Positions 9,737 to 18,363 of a stretch of 64,000 bases of DNA are shown piece by piece (the stretch's first letter is position 1; every line of letters begins with the position of its first letter). A model generated the notes under the pieces. The model saw nothing but the letters and a program-made list of their open reading frames with translations. It did no database searches and was not told where the DNA came from. Origin of the DNA: Budvicia aquatica DSM 5075 = ATCC 35567 (GTDB lineage Bacteria > Pseudomonadota > Gammaproteobacteria > Enterobacterales > Enterobacteriaceae). Location: the NCBI RefSeq assembly GCF_000427805.1, contig NZ_ATYS01000005.1, positions 121,040 through 185,039 on the forward strand, read 5' to 3'. Made by a program: the position numbers and the translations under genes.

Positions 9737-10861
9737 TCAACGCATAACTATCGAGAGTTCAGCGCTACCGCTGACTTTTCCGGTCATTCCCGTCCCTCTG
9801 GAATAGAGGGTATAAGTAACCGGATGATTAAAGCTAACGGCGTTTTGCGCTGAAGTGATACTGCCAATATCAATAAACTTTCGGTTAAAGGCTACCGGTG
9901 TCACCGCACCATTAACGTCAATACTCATTTTAACGTAAGCCCCGGCGGCACCTGAGCCATTTTTTAGCAGGTTGACCTCATATTCATTACTAGAATAATA
10001 AGCCAGATTGGTGCCGGTCACTAAGGTTAACGTCGCGCCGATGGGGTTCTTGGTCTGCGTGCAGCTAATTGACAGATTATTGGTTCTGGATGCCAGCTCT
10101 TCATTGGCGACTGAACTTGCCGGCTGTGGGCCAAAATCAATCCGAGTTGGCGTGGATATTGTGCACCCTAAATCGCTGACAACGATCGGATAAGAGCCCG
10201 CGGCTACCAGCGTAGAGTATTTATAATTTGCCGGGGTACCGATGGGATCGGCGATCCCTAACCTTATAGGCTGAGCTAACGATGCCGTACCAGAGACCTG
10301 TTGGCCGGTACCATAAATCAACATCCGCCCTGTTGCCGTGACCTGATGCGTAATATATCGGTCGACGGACGTTGCCGGCGTCGACTGATAAGGTTTCCAA
10401 TAGCAGCTACTGGATGCACCTCTATTCTCACTGGTATTTGAACCGTTACCATTAAAAAAACCGGTGATGGTATCAGAATAATTTGTCGTGCTAACGCTCC
10501 AAGAACGGTTATCGACAAAGGTGACTTCAGGAACCAACATTAAGGTGCCGGCAGTATTAAACTTAATGCCTTGAACGCCGTCAATCTCCATCATTAGTGA
10601 AGGGTTACAGCTGGCGGTGTTGATATACCAGGATAAAAATACATAATCTTGGTTACCTTCCGCCCAGTAACGAGACGGGCCGGTGAGGCTAGTTGAATAA
10701 TTGTTATTGATAACCCCGACTAAACCGCGCCCGTTCTGGATCAGGGTAGCAGCCAGTGCGCCGGGAGCATCTGCCAGCAATAGCAGAGTCAGTGCCACCT
10801 TCCATCGTGGCAACCGGCTAACTAACGCTGTTATTTTGTCTATCAATGTTAAAAAAATCAT
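9737..10861 (-). CDS. Two-domain fimbrial tip adhesin
   Basis: The last gene of the fimbrial operon, 374 residues. A signal peptide (about residues 18-38, ending GALAA) is followed by an N-terminal domain of about 190 residues with paired cysteines and many aromatic residues, as in receptor-binding lectin domains. The C-terminal pilin domain starts near DLGCTISTPTRIDFGP and ends with a beta-zipper type strand (VSGSAELSIVMR). This two-domain plan and the terminal position after the usher gene are typical of tip adhesins. The receptor is unknown. It starts 35 bp after the usher gene on the same transcript. Confidence 0.85.
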   Translation of the reverse strand: MIFLTLIDKITALVSRLPRWKVALTLLLLADAPGALAATLIQNGRGLVGVINNNYSTSLTGPSRYWAEGNQDYVFLSWYINTASCNPSLMMEIDGVQGIKFNTAGTLMLVPEVTFVDNRSWSVSTTNYSDTITGFFNGNGSNTSENRGASSSCYWKPYQSTPATSVDRYITHQVTATGRMLIYGTGQQVSGTASLAQPIRLGIADPIGTPANYKYSTLVAAGSYPIVVSDLGCTISTPTRIDFGPQPASSVANEELASRTNNLSISCTQTKNPIGATLTLVTGTNLAYYSSNEYEVNLLKNGSGAAGAYVKMSIDVNGAVTPVAFNRKFIDIGSITSAQNAVSFNHPVTYTLYSRGTGMTGKVSGSAELSIVMR

Positions 10862-10896
10862 AGTCTGTCTTCTTTGTGCTATCGCGATTAAATGGA

Positions 10897-13533
10897 TTAG
10901 TTACAGGCTGCGGCGAACTGACGTACCGCCGAGAACGGGTTTTCAGCCACGTCGGCAAAGTCGAAATTAGCAATACAAGACTGATTAGCCGCCGTTCCCC
11001 ATGTTACTGAGATCTGGCCCTGTTCAGGCATACCGCTGAAATAGACCTGACCATTCTCACCAACAATACTGCTATTAATATCGTCCGGATTCTGTTTATC
11101 GATAATGGATGCCATCGCGCCTAGCGGTAATAGCTGGCTGGCTTTTAAATCAATCAACGCCTGATACCCCTTACGGGTGGCAAACTTAGCTTTCACCACC
11201 GCCCCTTTGGTCGGATATAAATTGACCGAGGTATTTTCCGGCATCACATTTTCCGGCAGGGTGTTGACATTCAGGCTAACGGTATTCTTACTGTAATCGG
11301 TCATATAAGGGCTAATGGCATAGCCAAAATAGTCGATTGCTGCATCGCCGTTGCTTAATGTGGTACCGGCAGCATCGGGGGCTTCAATCAGCGCCATGCT
11401 ACTGCCCAGCGAGCGGCCTAAGGTTACGCCGCCAGAATGGACAATCATGCCGCCATTGGCATTCATATTGACGCTTTGTGAATTGCGGCTATAGCTGTAG
11501 CCACCGCTAATATCGCCATAGTTACCGTGATAACCAAGGTTAGCCGTTCCGTTATTACCCTGATCCTGATTATCATGCCCTTGGGTCAGGCTATAGTTGA
11601 CTTTGTTATCCAGAAAATGGCCATTAACCCCCAACTGCTGAGTGGTTCTGCCCTGATTATCTTTGCTAATTTGGTAGTTGCTGCTGATATTACTCAACTC
11701 ATGCCGCGGGCTAAATATGTTCAAAGGCATATTGATATTAAAGGTAATTTGGCGGTTTTCCGGCCAGTCGCCGTCCCCTTTAGTGCGGGAGATGCCGTAG
11801 TTAACCCCATAGTTAACGCCTTTATAGCTGTTGTTATAGCCTACCGACAGGTTGGTGACCTTTTGGTTTTTTTCCCAATAGTCACTGCGCGAACCCTGTA
11901 CATAAATCGATCCCCAATCCCCCATTGACTGGTTAATAAAGGTTTGGAAACTGTTACGCTCACGCTCGTTTAACCAAGGAGAGACATCGTCCTTTAGGCT
12001 ATGGCCGCTATTATTAAAGTCAGCAAAGCTGTAATAGTGTTTGGTAGAAAAACGCAGCGCCGTCAGGTCAACCGAGGTGCCGGTGGTCAACAGGCTTTTG
12101 GAATAGCGCAGGCGATAAGACTGACCGACCTGTTTTTCATCATCGATAATGGCCGAAGCATGGGTAATATCCGCGGATAAAGCACCGAATGAACCTAATG
12201 AAATACCGGTTCCGAAAGCGCCAGACCAGTAGTCTTGTGCAGCAATAGCACCACCATACAGGGTTAGCGACTGCGGCAAGCCATAAACCAAGGTACCCTG
12301 CACAAAGTCTGACTCTTTAGAGCCAATGGTGATGCCGCCGTCATAGCGCCCGGCGGTCAGTTCATACTTAACCCCGCCCGGCCGTAACATAACCGGCAGC
12401 GTTGAGAACGCTTGGGTAAAGGTACGCTCTACGCCGTCAGTTTCGGTCACGGTGACGTCAAGGTCGCCGGCGGTACCGGTCGGGTAAAGATCTCTAATAC
12501 TAAAAGGACCGGGCGCCACAAAGGTTTGATAAACCACGTTGCCGTTTTGGCGGATGGTCACTCTGGCATTGGTTTGTGCAATACCGTTAATCTCAGGGGC
12601 AAACCCACGCATGCTGCTTGGCAACATCTGTTCATTGGAGCCAAGCCGTACACCTTTAAATGGAATACTGTCCAGAACGTCATTTCGGGTACTGCTTTCA
12701 CCGATGACCATTTCTGAATTCCAGCGCTGAATATCCCGCATGATATAGGTATTGGTAAAACGGGTATTATTGGTACGCTGGGTAGTTCCCTGCATATCAG
12801 AAGAGGTTTGGTTATAGGTCATGGTGCTGCGTAAACGCCAGGCATCAAGGTTGATTCCACCGCGTACGCTGGCAAACACGTTATCATTGGTAGAATTCTG
12901 CGAGGAGTCGTCACCTTGAATCCATTGCCGGCCACCGCTTACCTGATAGTTAAGCAATATTGCCGGGATCCCCTGGTCGAGCAGTTTTGGGTCAACATAG
13001 CCGCGACTGTCGGGCTTCATTGCAACCTGGGGTATGCTCAGGTTTAGCCGCAGCTTAGCCAGATCAAAAGTCACTTTGGCATCAGGAATATAGACGTTCA
13101 GATCGTTAATTTTAGCCTCTGGCGGCAGGGCTTTTAAGCCAGCGATAGCGGCAATATTCACACCCAGCTCGTTAAGTAGCTCAGGCGTTAGCTCGGCAAT
13201 CACCTTGCCCTGTTCATCAGGGGAGAAATTGATCTCTCGGTTACCGACGTCCTGCTGATTGATCAGCAATGTCACCATATAGCGCCCGGTCGGCGTAGAT
13301 CCGGCGGCAGAGAAAGACGATAGGTCAATCTGACTTGGGTCGCTACCCGCAGGCAGGTTCAACAGGCTGGGATCAAAATAGTCTTCGGCACAGGCCAGCG
13401 GCGCTGTAGCCATGAATAACGCTAACAGCGACAGACGATATGGCATCCTATAGGCCTGAGATTGTCCCTGTGTATCGATCTCGAATCGTTGTGTTTTTAA
13501 CGTCTTCATCATGATTATCTTTTTAATGTCCAT
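10897..13533 (-). CDS. Fimbrial outer-membrane usher
   Basis: The outer-membrane assembly platform of the fimbria, 878 residues, full length for the family. The signal peptide lies around residues 30-49 (LSLLALFMATAPLACAE). An N-terminal chaperone-binding domain (DYFDPSLLNL onward) is followed by a beta-barrel of about 500 residues with the plug domain inside it (near YQTFVAPGPFSIRDLYPTG) and by C-terminal domains ending with the paired cysteines SCIANF and AAACN. The start is uncertain: Met1 has a poor ribosome site, and Met8 or Met9 are possible. It begins seven bases after the chaperone gene ends, in a tightly packed operon. It is the only usher for all three chaperones in the operon. Confidence 0.95.
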   Translation of the reverse strand: MDIKKIIMMKTLKTQRFEIDTQGQSQAYRMPYRLSLLALFMATAPLACAEDYFDPSLLNLPAGSDPSQIDLSSFSAAGSTPTGRYMVTLLINQQDVGNREINFSPDEQGKVIAELTPELLNELGVNIAAIAGLKALPPEAKINDLNVYIPDAKVTFDLAKLRLNLSIPQVAMKPDSRGYVDPKLLDQGIPAILLNYQVSGGRQWIQGDDSSQNSTNDNVFASVRGGINLDAWRLRSTMTYNQTSSDMQGTTQRTNNTRFTNTYIMRDIQRWNSEMVIGESSTRNDVLDSIPFKGVRLGSNEQMLPSSMRGFAPEINGIAQTNARVTIRQNGNVVYQTFVAPGPFSIRDLYPTGTAGDLDVTVTETDGVERTFTQAFSTLPVMLRPGGVKYELTAGRYDGGITIGSKESDFVQGTLVYGLPQSLTLYGGAIAAQDYWSGAFGTGISLGSFGALSADITHASAIIDDEKQVGQSYRLRYSKSLLTTGTSVDLTALRFSTKHYYSFADFNNSGHSLKDDVSPWLNERERNSFQTFINQSMGDWGSIYVQGSRSDYWEKNQKVTNLSVGYNNSYKGVNYGVNYGISRTKGDGDWPENRQITFNINMPLNIFSPRHELSNISSNYQISKDNQGRTTQQLGVNGHFLDNKVNYSLTQGHDNQDQGNNGTANLGYHGNYGDISGGYSYSRNSQSVNMNANGGMIVHSGGVTLGRSLGSSMALIEAPDAAGTTLSNGDAAIDYFGYAISPYMTDYSKNTVSLNVNTLPENVMPENTSVNLYPTKGAVVKAKFATRKGYQALIDLKASQLLPLGAMASIIDKQNPDDINSSIVGENGQVYFSGMPEQGQISVTWGTAANQSCIANFDFADVAENPFSAVRQFAAACN

Positions 13534-13539
13534 ATCGGC

Positions 13540-14283
13540 TTAAAGTGGCTTTAACTCTGCTTTGGTGGCAATGCCATATTCGTTGAGTAACCGCCACATC
13601 ACATTGCCTTTGGCGCTGGCCGGCAGCGGATAACGCTGTTCAGCAAAAGGGGGGACCATTTTATAAAGCTCACTTTCAGGCATCTGATAATCACCCACCT
13701 GCAGGGTGGCAAAGGTCATATACAGCGGTGAATCATTACGTACAACTAACTGGTTGCCTTCACGCCGAAAGGTGGCTTTATCCGCCAGCATATCGGTGCG
13801 TAATTCCTCCAATGCTGCCGGCCGATACAACAATTTTTGATAAATCACCGGGCTTAACACAAACTCACCCTTATCCTGAGCCTGTTTATCCGTAGTCGGG
13901 ATCGCTTTTAGGGCGACATAAAATATCGACTCCCGATCTGATGCCAGTCCTTGATTACCCACCCGCTGGATCCGCCAGCGATAGCGTTCCCCGACTTCCA
14001 GCCGATGCAACGGTGGCGTTATCACAAAAGGAACCGCGCTTTGCTGGGTATTTTTATCCATGGGTAAGCCGGTTTGCTCATCTGCCGCAACAATCCAGCT
14101 TTGGATCAGGTAAGGGTCTTTGTTAGCGTTCTCCAGCTCGACAAACGCCCCGCCGTTAACCTTTTCTAAAAACACAATGCGCATATTTGAAAAGCGAAAA
14201 CCTACCGGCGTTTCTGCATAGGCCGGTAAGGTCTGGCTTAAAATCAGCAGCAAAATAAATGTGATTAATCGACGAATTGACAT
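13540..14283 (-). CDS. Fimbrial periplasmic chaperone (copy 3 in operon order)
   Basis: A PapD-like chaperone of 247 residues with a signal peptide ending at about AYAETPVGF. Two immunoglobulin-like domains follow, with the family signature SDRESIFYVALKAIP in the F1-G1 region and the KLLYRPAAL strand just before the second domain. It delivers donor-strand-complemented pilins to the usher. The gene overlaps the preceding chaperone gene by 19 bp, so the two are translationally coupled. It differs from the other two chaperones of the operon in both domains, so it is not a recent duplicate and probably serves its own subunit, for example the adhesin. That pairing is inferred from gene order. Confidence 0.93.
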   Translation of the reverse strand: MSIRRLITFILLLILSQTLPAYAETPVGFRFSNMRIVFLEKVNGGAFVELENANKDPYLIQSWIVAADEQTGLPMDKNTQQSAVPFVITPPLHRLEVGERYRWRIQRVGNQGLASDRESIFYVALKAIPTTDKQAQDKGEFVLSPVIYQKLLYRPAALEELRTDMLADKATFRREGNQLVVRNDSPLYMTFATLQVGDYQMPESELYKMVPPFAEQRYPLPASAKGNVMWRLLNEYGIATKAELKPL

Positions 14284-15035
14284 GATTTCGCTCCAGCGGC
14301 AGTGATCGTGGTCTGGTGTTTTTCCGTCAGGCCACCGTAGTCATTAATCGCCTGCCAGCTCATCTGTTTCCCTTTGCCGGCTTGCTTGACGCTGATTGCG
14401 CTTTTAGGTGCAATCATTAACCCGGCGCTATCAGCAACCGCTACGCCGTCAGCCCACAGCCGATCGAGCGTGATGTAATAAGGGGTGGGATTAATAAAAC
14501 AAACGCCCTGAGCCAGCGAGGTAAACTGCAGGCGGCCGGCCGCCTGTTCATAAGATTCAGGTAGTCCGTCCGGGCGATAAAACAGCTTGATCATCACGCG
14601 TGTCGCAATAGAGAGTTTGGCGACATTCTCTGGCTGTTCAGCAGGTTTCTTACCTGCCGGAATCGCCGTGGCGCTGAAATAGAACAGCGACTCACGGTCT
14701 TTAGCCAATGACTGTGTCTCTTTTGGCATCAGCAACATCACATGTTGGCTATTCGCCTCAAGACGGAACAGCGGCGGAACCACTAAAAAATGCTCAGAGG
14801 TTGGCCCCTCGATAGCGCCATCCTGCACTCTTGCCTGAATTAAATAGGTCTTTTCGCCGCTATTTTGAATAGTGACGTTTTGGTTTTTTTGTGACGACCT
14901 GAAAATAATCCGGCTTTGATCCAAACCAATGCCTGCCTGTGCTATAGCGGGTAACACTAATGACAGCATCAGCACTGAATATGTTAATGTGCGATTAAAA
15001 CAGCGAGTTATCCGCATAGCGTTGTTAAATTCCAT
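14265..15035 (-). CDS. Fimbrial periplasmic chaperone (copy 2 in operon order)
   Basis: A PapD-like chaperone of 256 residues. The signal peptide ends at AIAQAGIGL and is followed by the first strand GLDQSRIIF. The signature AKDRESLFYFSATAIP and the strand KLFYRPDGLP identify the family. Two cysteines in the second domain (VCFINP and near the C-terminus, KSCQFVD) are absent from the other two chaperones and could form a disulfide. It begins three bases after the stop of the minor pilin gene and overlaps the next chaperone gene. Met7 is an alternative start that would place the signal peptide better. Confidence 0.93.
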   Translation of the reverse strand: MEFNNAMRITRCFNRTLTYSVLMLSLVLPAIAQAGIGLDQSRIIFRSSQKNQNVTIQNSGEKTYLIQARVQDGAIEGPTSEHFLVVPPLFRLEANSQHVMLLMPKETQSLAKDRESLFYFSATAIPAGKKPAEQPENVAKLSIATRVMIKLFYRPDGLPESYEQAAGRLQFTSLAQGVCFINPTPYYITLDRLWADGVAVADSAGLMIAPKSAISVKQAGKGKQMSWQAINDYGGLTEKHQTTITAAGAKSCQFVD

Positions 15036-15038
15036 AAA

Positions 15039-15590
15039 TTAGTTAGTGATGACGGTGAAGGTCATTGATGCCTGAAAGTCGCCCGTGGTAATGCTATCGG
15101 TATTACTACAGCCACCGCAGGATAGGGCGAGCTCGACGGGCTGCCGATCGCTCTCGGCAGAGCTGCTGGTCAGATCCCAAACGCTGTCCCTGTTAGTTTT
15201 AGTCGCGCCATTCGATGTCAGTTTGACACCTACGCCCTGTGCGCTTCCGCCGTCTTTAAACAGGCTTTGACCATTTACCACCACCGTATTACCGGAAACA
15301 ATCACCGAACTGCCGCCTAAGCTGCCGGTGCCGGTACATTCACTTAAGGTCAAAATAATCTCGCGCGTTAAGGCACTAAACTTTCCGTTATCACTACCAA
15401 CAATGTTCTGTGCATGAACCTTGTCATATTCGATCAGGGGTTCTGAGACATCAATTTTGCAGGTACGGGCATAAAAACTGGCTTCAAACGTCACGGTGAC
15501 AGAGTTGGTGGCGGCCAGACCGGTAGCAGGGGTCAGACTGGCAAAAAGCAGAAGTAAAACGGTCTTATAATGTTGAATAATAAAGAACAT
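15039..15590 (-). CDS. Minor fimbrial subunit
   Basis: A 183-residue pilin with a signal peptide (to about GLAATNS) and a mature part that starts with an N-terminal donor strand (SVTVTFEASFYARTCKI). It has a cysteine pair typical of pilins (TCKI and LSECTGTG) and a C-terminal beta strand (ASMTFTVITN). An additional Cys pair (LSCGGCSNTD) near the C-terminus is unusual for a pilin. It follows another pilin gene by 10 bp, with GAGGG in front of the ATG. It is probably a tip or shaft-adaptor subunit. Confidence 0.87.
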   Translation of the reverse strand: MFFIIQHYKTVLLLLFASLTPATGLAATNSVTVTFEASFYARTCKIDVSEPLIEYDKVHAQNIVGSDNGKFSALTREIILTLSECTGTGSLGGSSVIVSGNTVVVNGQSLFKDGGSAQGVGVKLTSNGATKTNRDSVWDLTSSSAESDRQPVELALSCGGCSNTDSITTGDFQASMTFTVITN

Positions 15591-15600
15591 ATTAATACCC

Positions 15601-16149
15601 TCAAGGCATCACAAACATAAACATTATCGACGCTTTAACATCACCCGATGTCACCGCGGTGGATGTATTTTGCTTAACAAAGCCAACGGTAAGGGGATAT
15701 TCACCCTCAGTGACCATATCAACCAAGAACTTAACACCGCTCTTCATCGTGGTACCGGCGCTATAAAATCCGACCTTATCGGTCACTACGCCATTTTTCA
15801 GCATAAAACCAACGCCGGCTGCCGTGGAAGCACTGGACAAAAACAGCCCATCATCTGGCGATACAACACCAATGGCGACAATGCCGATCTTGGCATTAGC
15901 TTCGTACCCTTCGCAGTGATATTGCAGTGTTAAAGGCGTCACGGCGGCAGCATTGCCAGAACTAAAGCTACTGACAGTTTGCGGGGCAAACTCAACGGAA
16001 TCAGTGCTGGTCGAAAACTCGCAGCTGCCTTTTGTTATTTCAGCGGTTACCCTGACGGTATTATTGTCTGCGGCAAGTAACGTTGCCGGCAGCAGCAGTA
16101 AGGCGACTGCGAGTATCGCCGCGGATTTAGAGTTTCTGACTATGGGCAT
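15601..16149 (-). CDS. Minor fimbrial subunit
   Basis: The frame is open upstream, but the ATG at 16149 has GGGAGG at the right distance and is followed directly by a signal peptide (SAAILAVALLLLPATLLAAD), giving 182 residues. The mature protein has the pilin layout: a donor strand (NTVRVTAEITKGSCEF), a single disulfide pair (GSCEF and QYHCEG) and a closing strand (KASIMFMFVMP). The start lies within the last 23 bp of the preceding chaperone gene. Together with 15039-15590 it probably forms the connection between shaft and tip; the order within the fibre cannot be read from the DNA. Confidence 0.87.
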   Translation of the reverse strand: MPIVRNSKSAAILAVALLLLPATLLAADNNTVRVTAEITKGSCEFSTSTDSVEFAPQTVSSFSSGNAAAVTPLTLQYHCEGYEANAKIGIVAIGVVSPDDGLFLSSASTAAGVGFMLKNGVVTDKVGFYSAGTTMKSGVKFLVDMVTEGEYPLTVGFVKQNTSTAVTSGDVKASIMFMFVMP

Positions 16150-16843
16150 CGAACCCTCCCAAATCATTAATCGTGCTCCATGACACATTGCCTTTATTGA
16201 CCGGCGTGGCATAAAACAGCTCGCTAAACGGCGCCAGCATGGCATTGTTCTTTTCCAGACTGAGCGGGATCGCCTTATTACCTACGCTGAGTTTTGATAG
16301 GCTAATGTAGTAAGGCGACGGGTTTTTGACCTTTAATCCACCGGCCGCCGATTCAAAGATCAGTCCGCTTTGTGCCTGCTGAGCCGATGACGACAAGCCT
16401 TTAGGGCGATAAAAAACTTTAATCGCACTCTCTAAGGCAATTTTAATTACCCCGCTATTAGCCTTTGATTCGGTGCTGGCGCTGCTGGCCGGAATCGCTC
16501 TGACGTGCAGATAAAAAACAGATTCCCGATCCTTAGGTAATCCATTTACCTTTTCAACTATCCGCACTTCACTACGGCTATCTGGCTGTAGCCGAAACAT
16601 GGGTGGTAATACTTCAAAAGGCACTGAATTATTTTGTTGCCGATCGTTAGTCATATAAGATTGGATTAAGTAAGAATCATCCGAGCTGCTATTTCTAATA
16701 ACGACGGGCGCTGATGTGCTCCCTTCGTTAAAAATAACCCGAGTTGCATTTATACCTACGCCTGCCGCAAATGATTGAGATATAGAAATTACCCCAACAA
16801 ATAGGAAGAGTATTATTTGGGATAATTTATTCTTAAATAACAT
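16127..16843 (-). CDS. Fimbrial periplasmic chaperone (copy 1 in operon order)
   Basis: A PapD-like chaperone directly behind the major pilin gene. The ATG at 16843 is chosen because GGAG lies eight bases before it; the TTG further upstream has no such site. The signal peptide ends near SQSFAAGVG. The signature PKDRESVFYLHVRAIP and the strand KVFYRPKGL place it in the family. Position next to the major pilin suggests that it serves the shaft subunit. Its distance to the pilin gene (about 130 bp) leaves room for an mRNA processing or attenuation site, which fimbrial operons often have there. Confidence 0.93.
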   Translation of the reverse strand: MLFKNKLSQIILFLFVGVISISQSFAAGVGINATRVIFNEGSTSAPVVIRNSSSDDSYLIQSYMTNDRQQNNSVPFEVLPPMFRLQPDSRSEVRIVEKVNGLPKDRESVFYLHVRAIPASSASTESKANSGVIKIALESAIKVFYRPKGLSSSAQQAQSGLIFESAAGGLKVKNPSPYYISLSKLSVGNKAIPLSLEKNNAMLAPFSELFYATPVNKGNVSWSTINDLGGFDAHSQKL

Positions 16844-16938
16844 AGGGGTCTCCAAAATATAAAGAATTAAGCAACCCGAATATAAGAGAGTTGCCTAATT
16901 CTGAATTATTATCAGTTATAAGCTAGGCAGTTATAATT

Positions 16939-16983
16939 AACTTAGCGATAAGCAACTTAGCTATAAACAACTTAGTTATAAGC
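16939..16983 (-). repeat. 15-bp tandem repeat spanning the major pilin stop codon
   Basis: Three adjacent 15-bp units on the plus strand: AACTTAGCGATAAGC, AACTTAGCTATAAAC and AACTTAGTTATAAGC. The third unit contains the stop codon (16972-16974) and the last residues of the pilin. A fourth, more decayed unit may precede them near 16926. The repeats therefore look like serial duplications of the end of the pilin gene. Confidence 0.85.
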
Positions 16984-17508
16984 TACAGAGAATGTAATTG
17001 GCGCTTCAATTTGTTGTGTAGCTGGTTTAGCAACGGTTGAGTTCAATTGAGCATTCATTAATACTTGAGCTGAACCGCCTGCTGTTAATACTTCGCCAGC
17101 CAGCGCAGTCAGTGGAGTACTTGCGTTAGGTTTTACCGCCTGACCATTTGCAGTTAATTGAACACCAACGGTTCCGCCATCAACGTTGTTGAAGTAGTTA
17201 GTGTTAGCCGCTAATGCAGTACCTTTAGACAGCATGCTGACTACGGTGCCAGTTTCGCCATCCTGAGTACAGTTAGACAGGTTCAACGTGAAGTCTTTGC
17301 TGGTGGTAGCGATTGGGCCGGCAACGGTAACATCACTTGAAACCACTGTACCTAAGTCAATATTGCTGTTGGTTACGTTTAGATCACAAGTTGCAGCCGC
17401 GATTTGACCAGTAATGGTAACTTGCGCGTTAGTTGCCGCCTGAGCAGTACCTACAGACATGATAAATGCAGCAACCGGAGCTAAAAGTAAAGTTTTGTTA
17501 AAAGTCAT
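16972..17508 (-). CDS. Major fimbrial subunit
   Basis: The first gene of the operon, a 178-residue pilin with a clear signal peptide (to GTAQAATNA), then the donor strand AQVTITGQIAAATCDL, a cysteine pair (ATCDL and LSNCTQDG) and the closing strand PITFSVAYN. The GAGGA site stands close to the ATG. Its Ala/Thr/Asn-rich, low-aromatic composition and first position fit the shaft subunit. The long AT-rich region upstream carries two inverted repeats that may take part in control. Confidence 0.93.
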   Translation of the reverse strand: MTFNKTLLLAPVAAFIMSVGTAQAATNAQVTITGQIAAATCDLNVTNSNIDLGTVVSSDVTVAGPIATTSKDFTLNLSNCTQDGETGTVVSMLSKGTALAANTNYFNNVDGGTVGVQLTANGQAVKPNASTPLTALAGEVLTAGGSAQVLMNAQLNSTVAKPATQQIEAPITFSVAYN

Positions 17509-17602
17509 AATATCCTCGGGGATAATTCATATTAAAAATAATGAGATATAAACCTACCTTGGTTTATAGTTATTTATTCCTTACGTTTATTTAAATCGTA
17601 GA

Positions 17603-17644
17603 AATAAATAAGCATAATTAGGTATTAAATTATGCTTATTTATT
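17603..17644. promoter_or_regulatory. 17-bp perfect inverted repeat upstream of the pilin gene
   Basis: Arms at 17603-17619 and 17628-17644 (AATAAATAAGCATAATT and its exact complement) separated by eight bases. It lies about 95 bp before the pilin start codon, so it is either in the 5' leader or overlaps the promoter. It may act as an operator or as an RNA hairpin. Confidence 0.7.
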
Positions 17645-17778
17645 CATACGTACATGCACTATCTATAAAACACCATTTTATTAGATGGATTTTCATCAGT
17701 GTTTTAAATAGTATTTACTTAATGGTAGATATGCTTATTAGGCATTAGTTATATAATAGCAACCCACCAAACATAGCA

Positions 17779-17809
17779 CCAAATCCTGAAATATTACTTC
17801 AGGATTTGG
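17779..17809. promoter_or_regulatory. 12-bp perfect inverted repeat, 270 bp upstream of the pilin gene
   Basis: Arms CCAAATCCTGAA (17779-17790) and its complement (17798-17809) around the 7-base loop ATATTAC. Neither side carries a U-run, so I do not call it a terminator. It could be a binding site or part of a small RNA. Confidence 0.6.
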
Positions 17810-18289
17810 GTAATTTAGGTGAGATTATAGTTTTAATTTTCACACACCTTCCTTGTGGCTTTTTATTACTCCATTAAAATCGCGTTAATAATATCGATAC
17901 TTATAGCGATAGATCAATAGCCAGACATCTAAAAAAAATATAAGCCTGAATATAATTTTTAGGCACATCTTTATGTTTATTCAGTTTTGCGAAGTTTGAT
18001 ATTGGAAACAGCAAGAATGATTTGATTTCACAACATAAAATCAAACATAACCAATTGTTATGTAATAACTTTTATTAAATTAATTCGTTTTTATAAAATA
18101 AATACCATGGTTAAGCTTAAAAATAATAGGCCTTAAATATAAAAACAGATTTAATAAGTTAAATCCAGTTTAATTTCTATTATTAAGCGCTTTGTTCTCC
18201 GCCTATCACTCATCATGATGCTGAAAACACTCAGATAATCAGGTTATCCCTACAGGTAAACTATCCGGCACCATGATATCCTCCCCTTA

Positions 18290-18326
18290 TTGTTTTCTTG
18301 TTTTCTTGTTTTCTTGTTTTCTTGTT
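18290..18326 (+). repeat. Octanucleotide repeat (TTGTTTTC)4 before a membrane-protein gene
   Basis: Four perfect copies of TTGTTTTC followed by TTGTT. It ends 37 bp before the chosen ATG at 18364, in the promoter or leader of that gene. If translation started at a TTG inside the repeat, the repeat would be in frame with the gene and changes in copy number would shift the frame. Confidence 0.9.
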
Positions 18327-18363
18327 ACGGTACCATTACCTTCTGGCGATTAAGGGAGTCTAT

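Larger units (their letters stand above)
17509..18363. promoter_or_regulatory. Divergent intergenic region upstream of the fimbrial operon
   Basis: About 850 bp of strongly AT-rich DNA between the leftward fimbrial operon and the rightward small membrane gene. No credible ORF is present. It carries the inverted repeats at 17603-17644 and 17779-17809 and the octanucleotide repeat at 18290-18326. Promoters for both directions should lie here, and AT-richness of this kind is commonly silenced by H-NS-type proteins in enterobacteria; the latter is inference. Confidence 0.65.

Noticed and set aside
17603-17644. An invertible promoter switch of the fimS type
   Set aside because: The two arms are only eight bases apart, no other copy frames a promoter-sized segment, and no recombinase gene is in the window.
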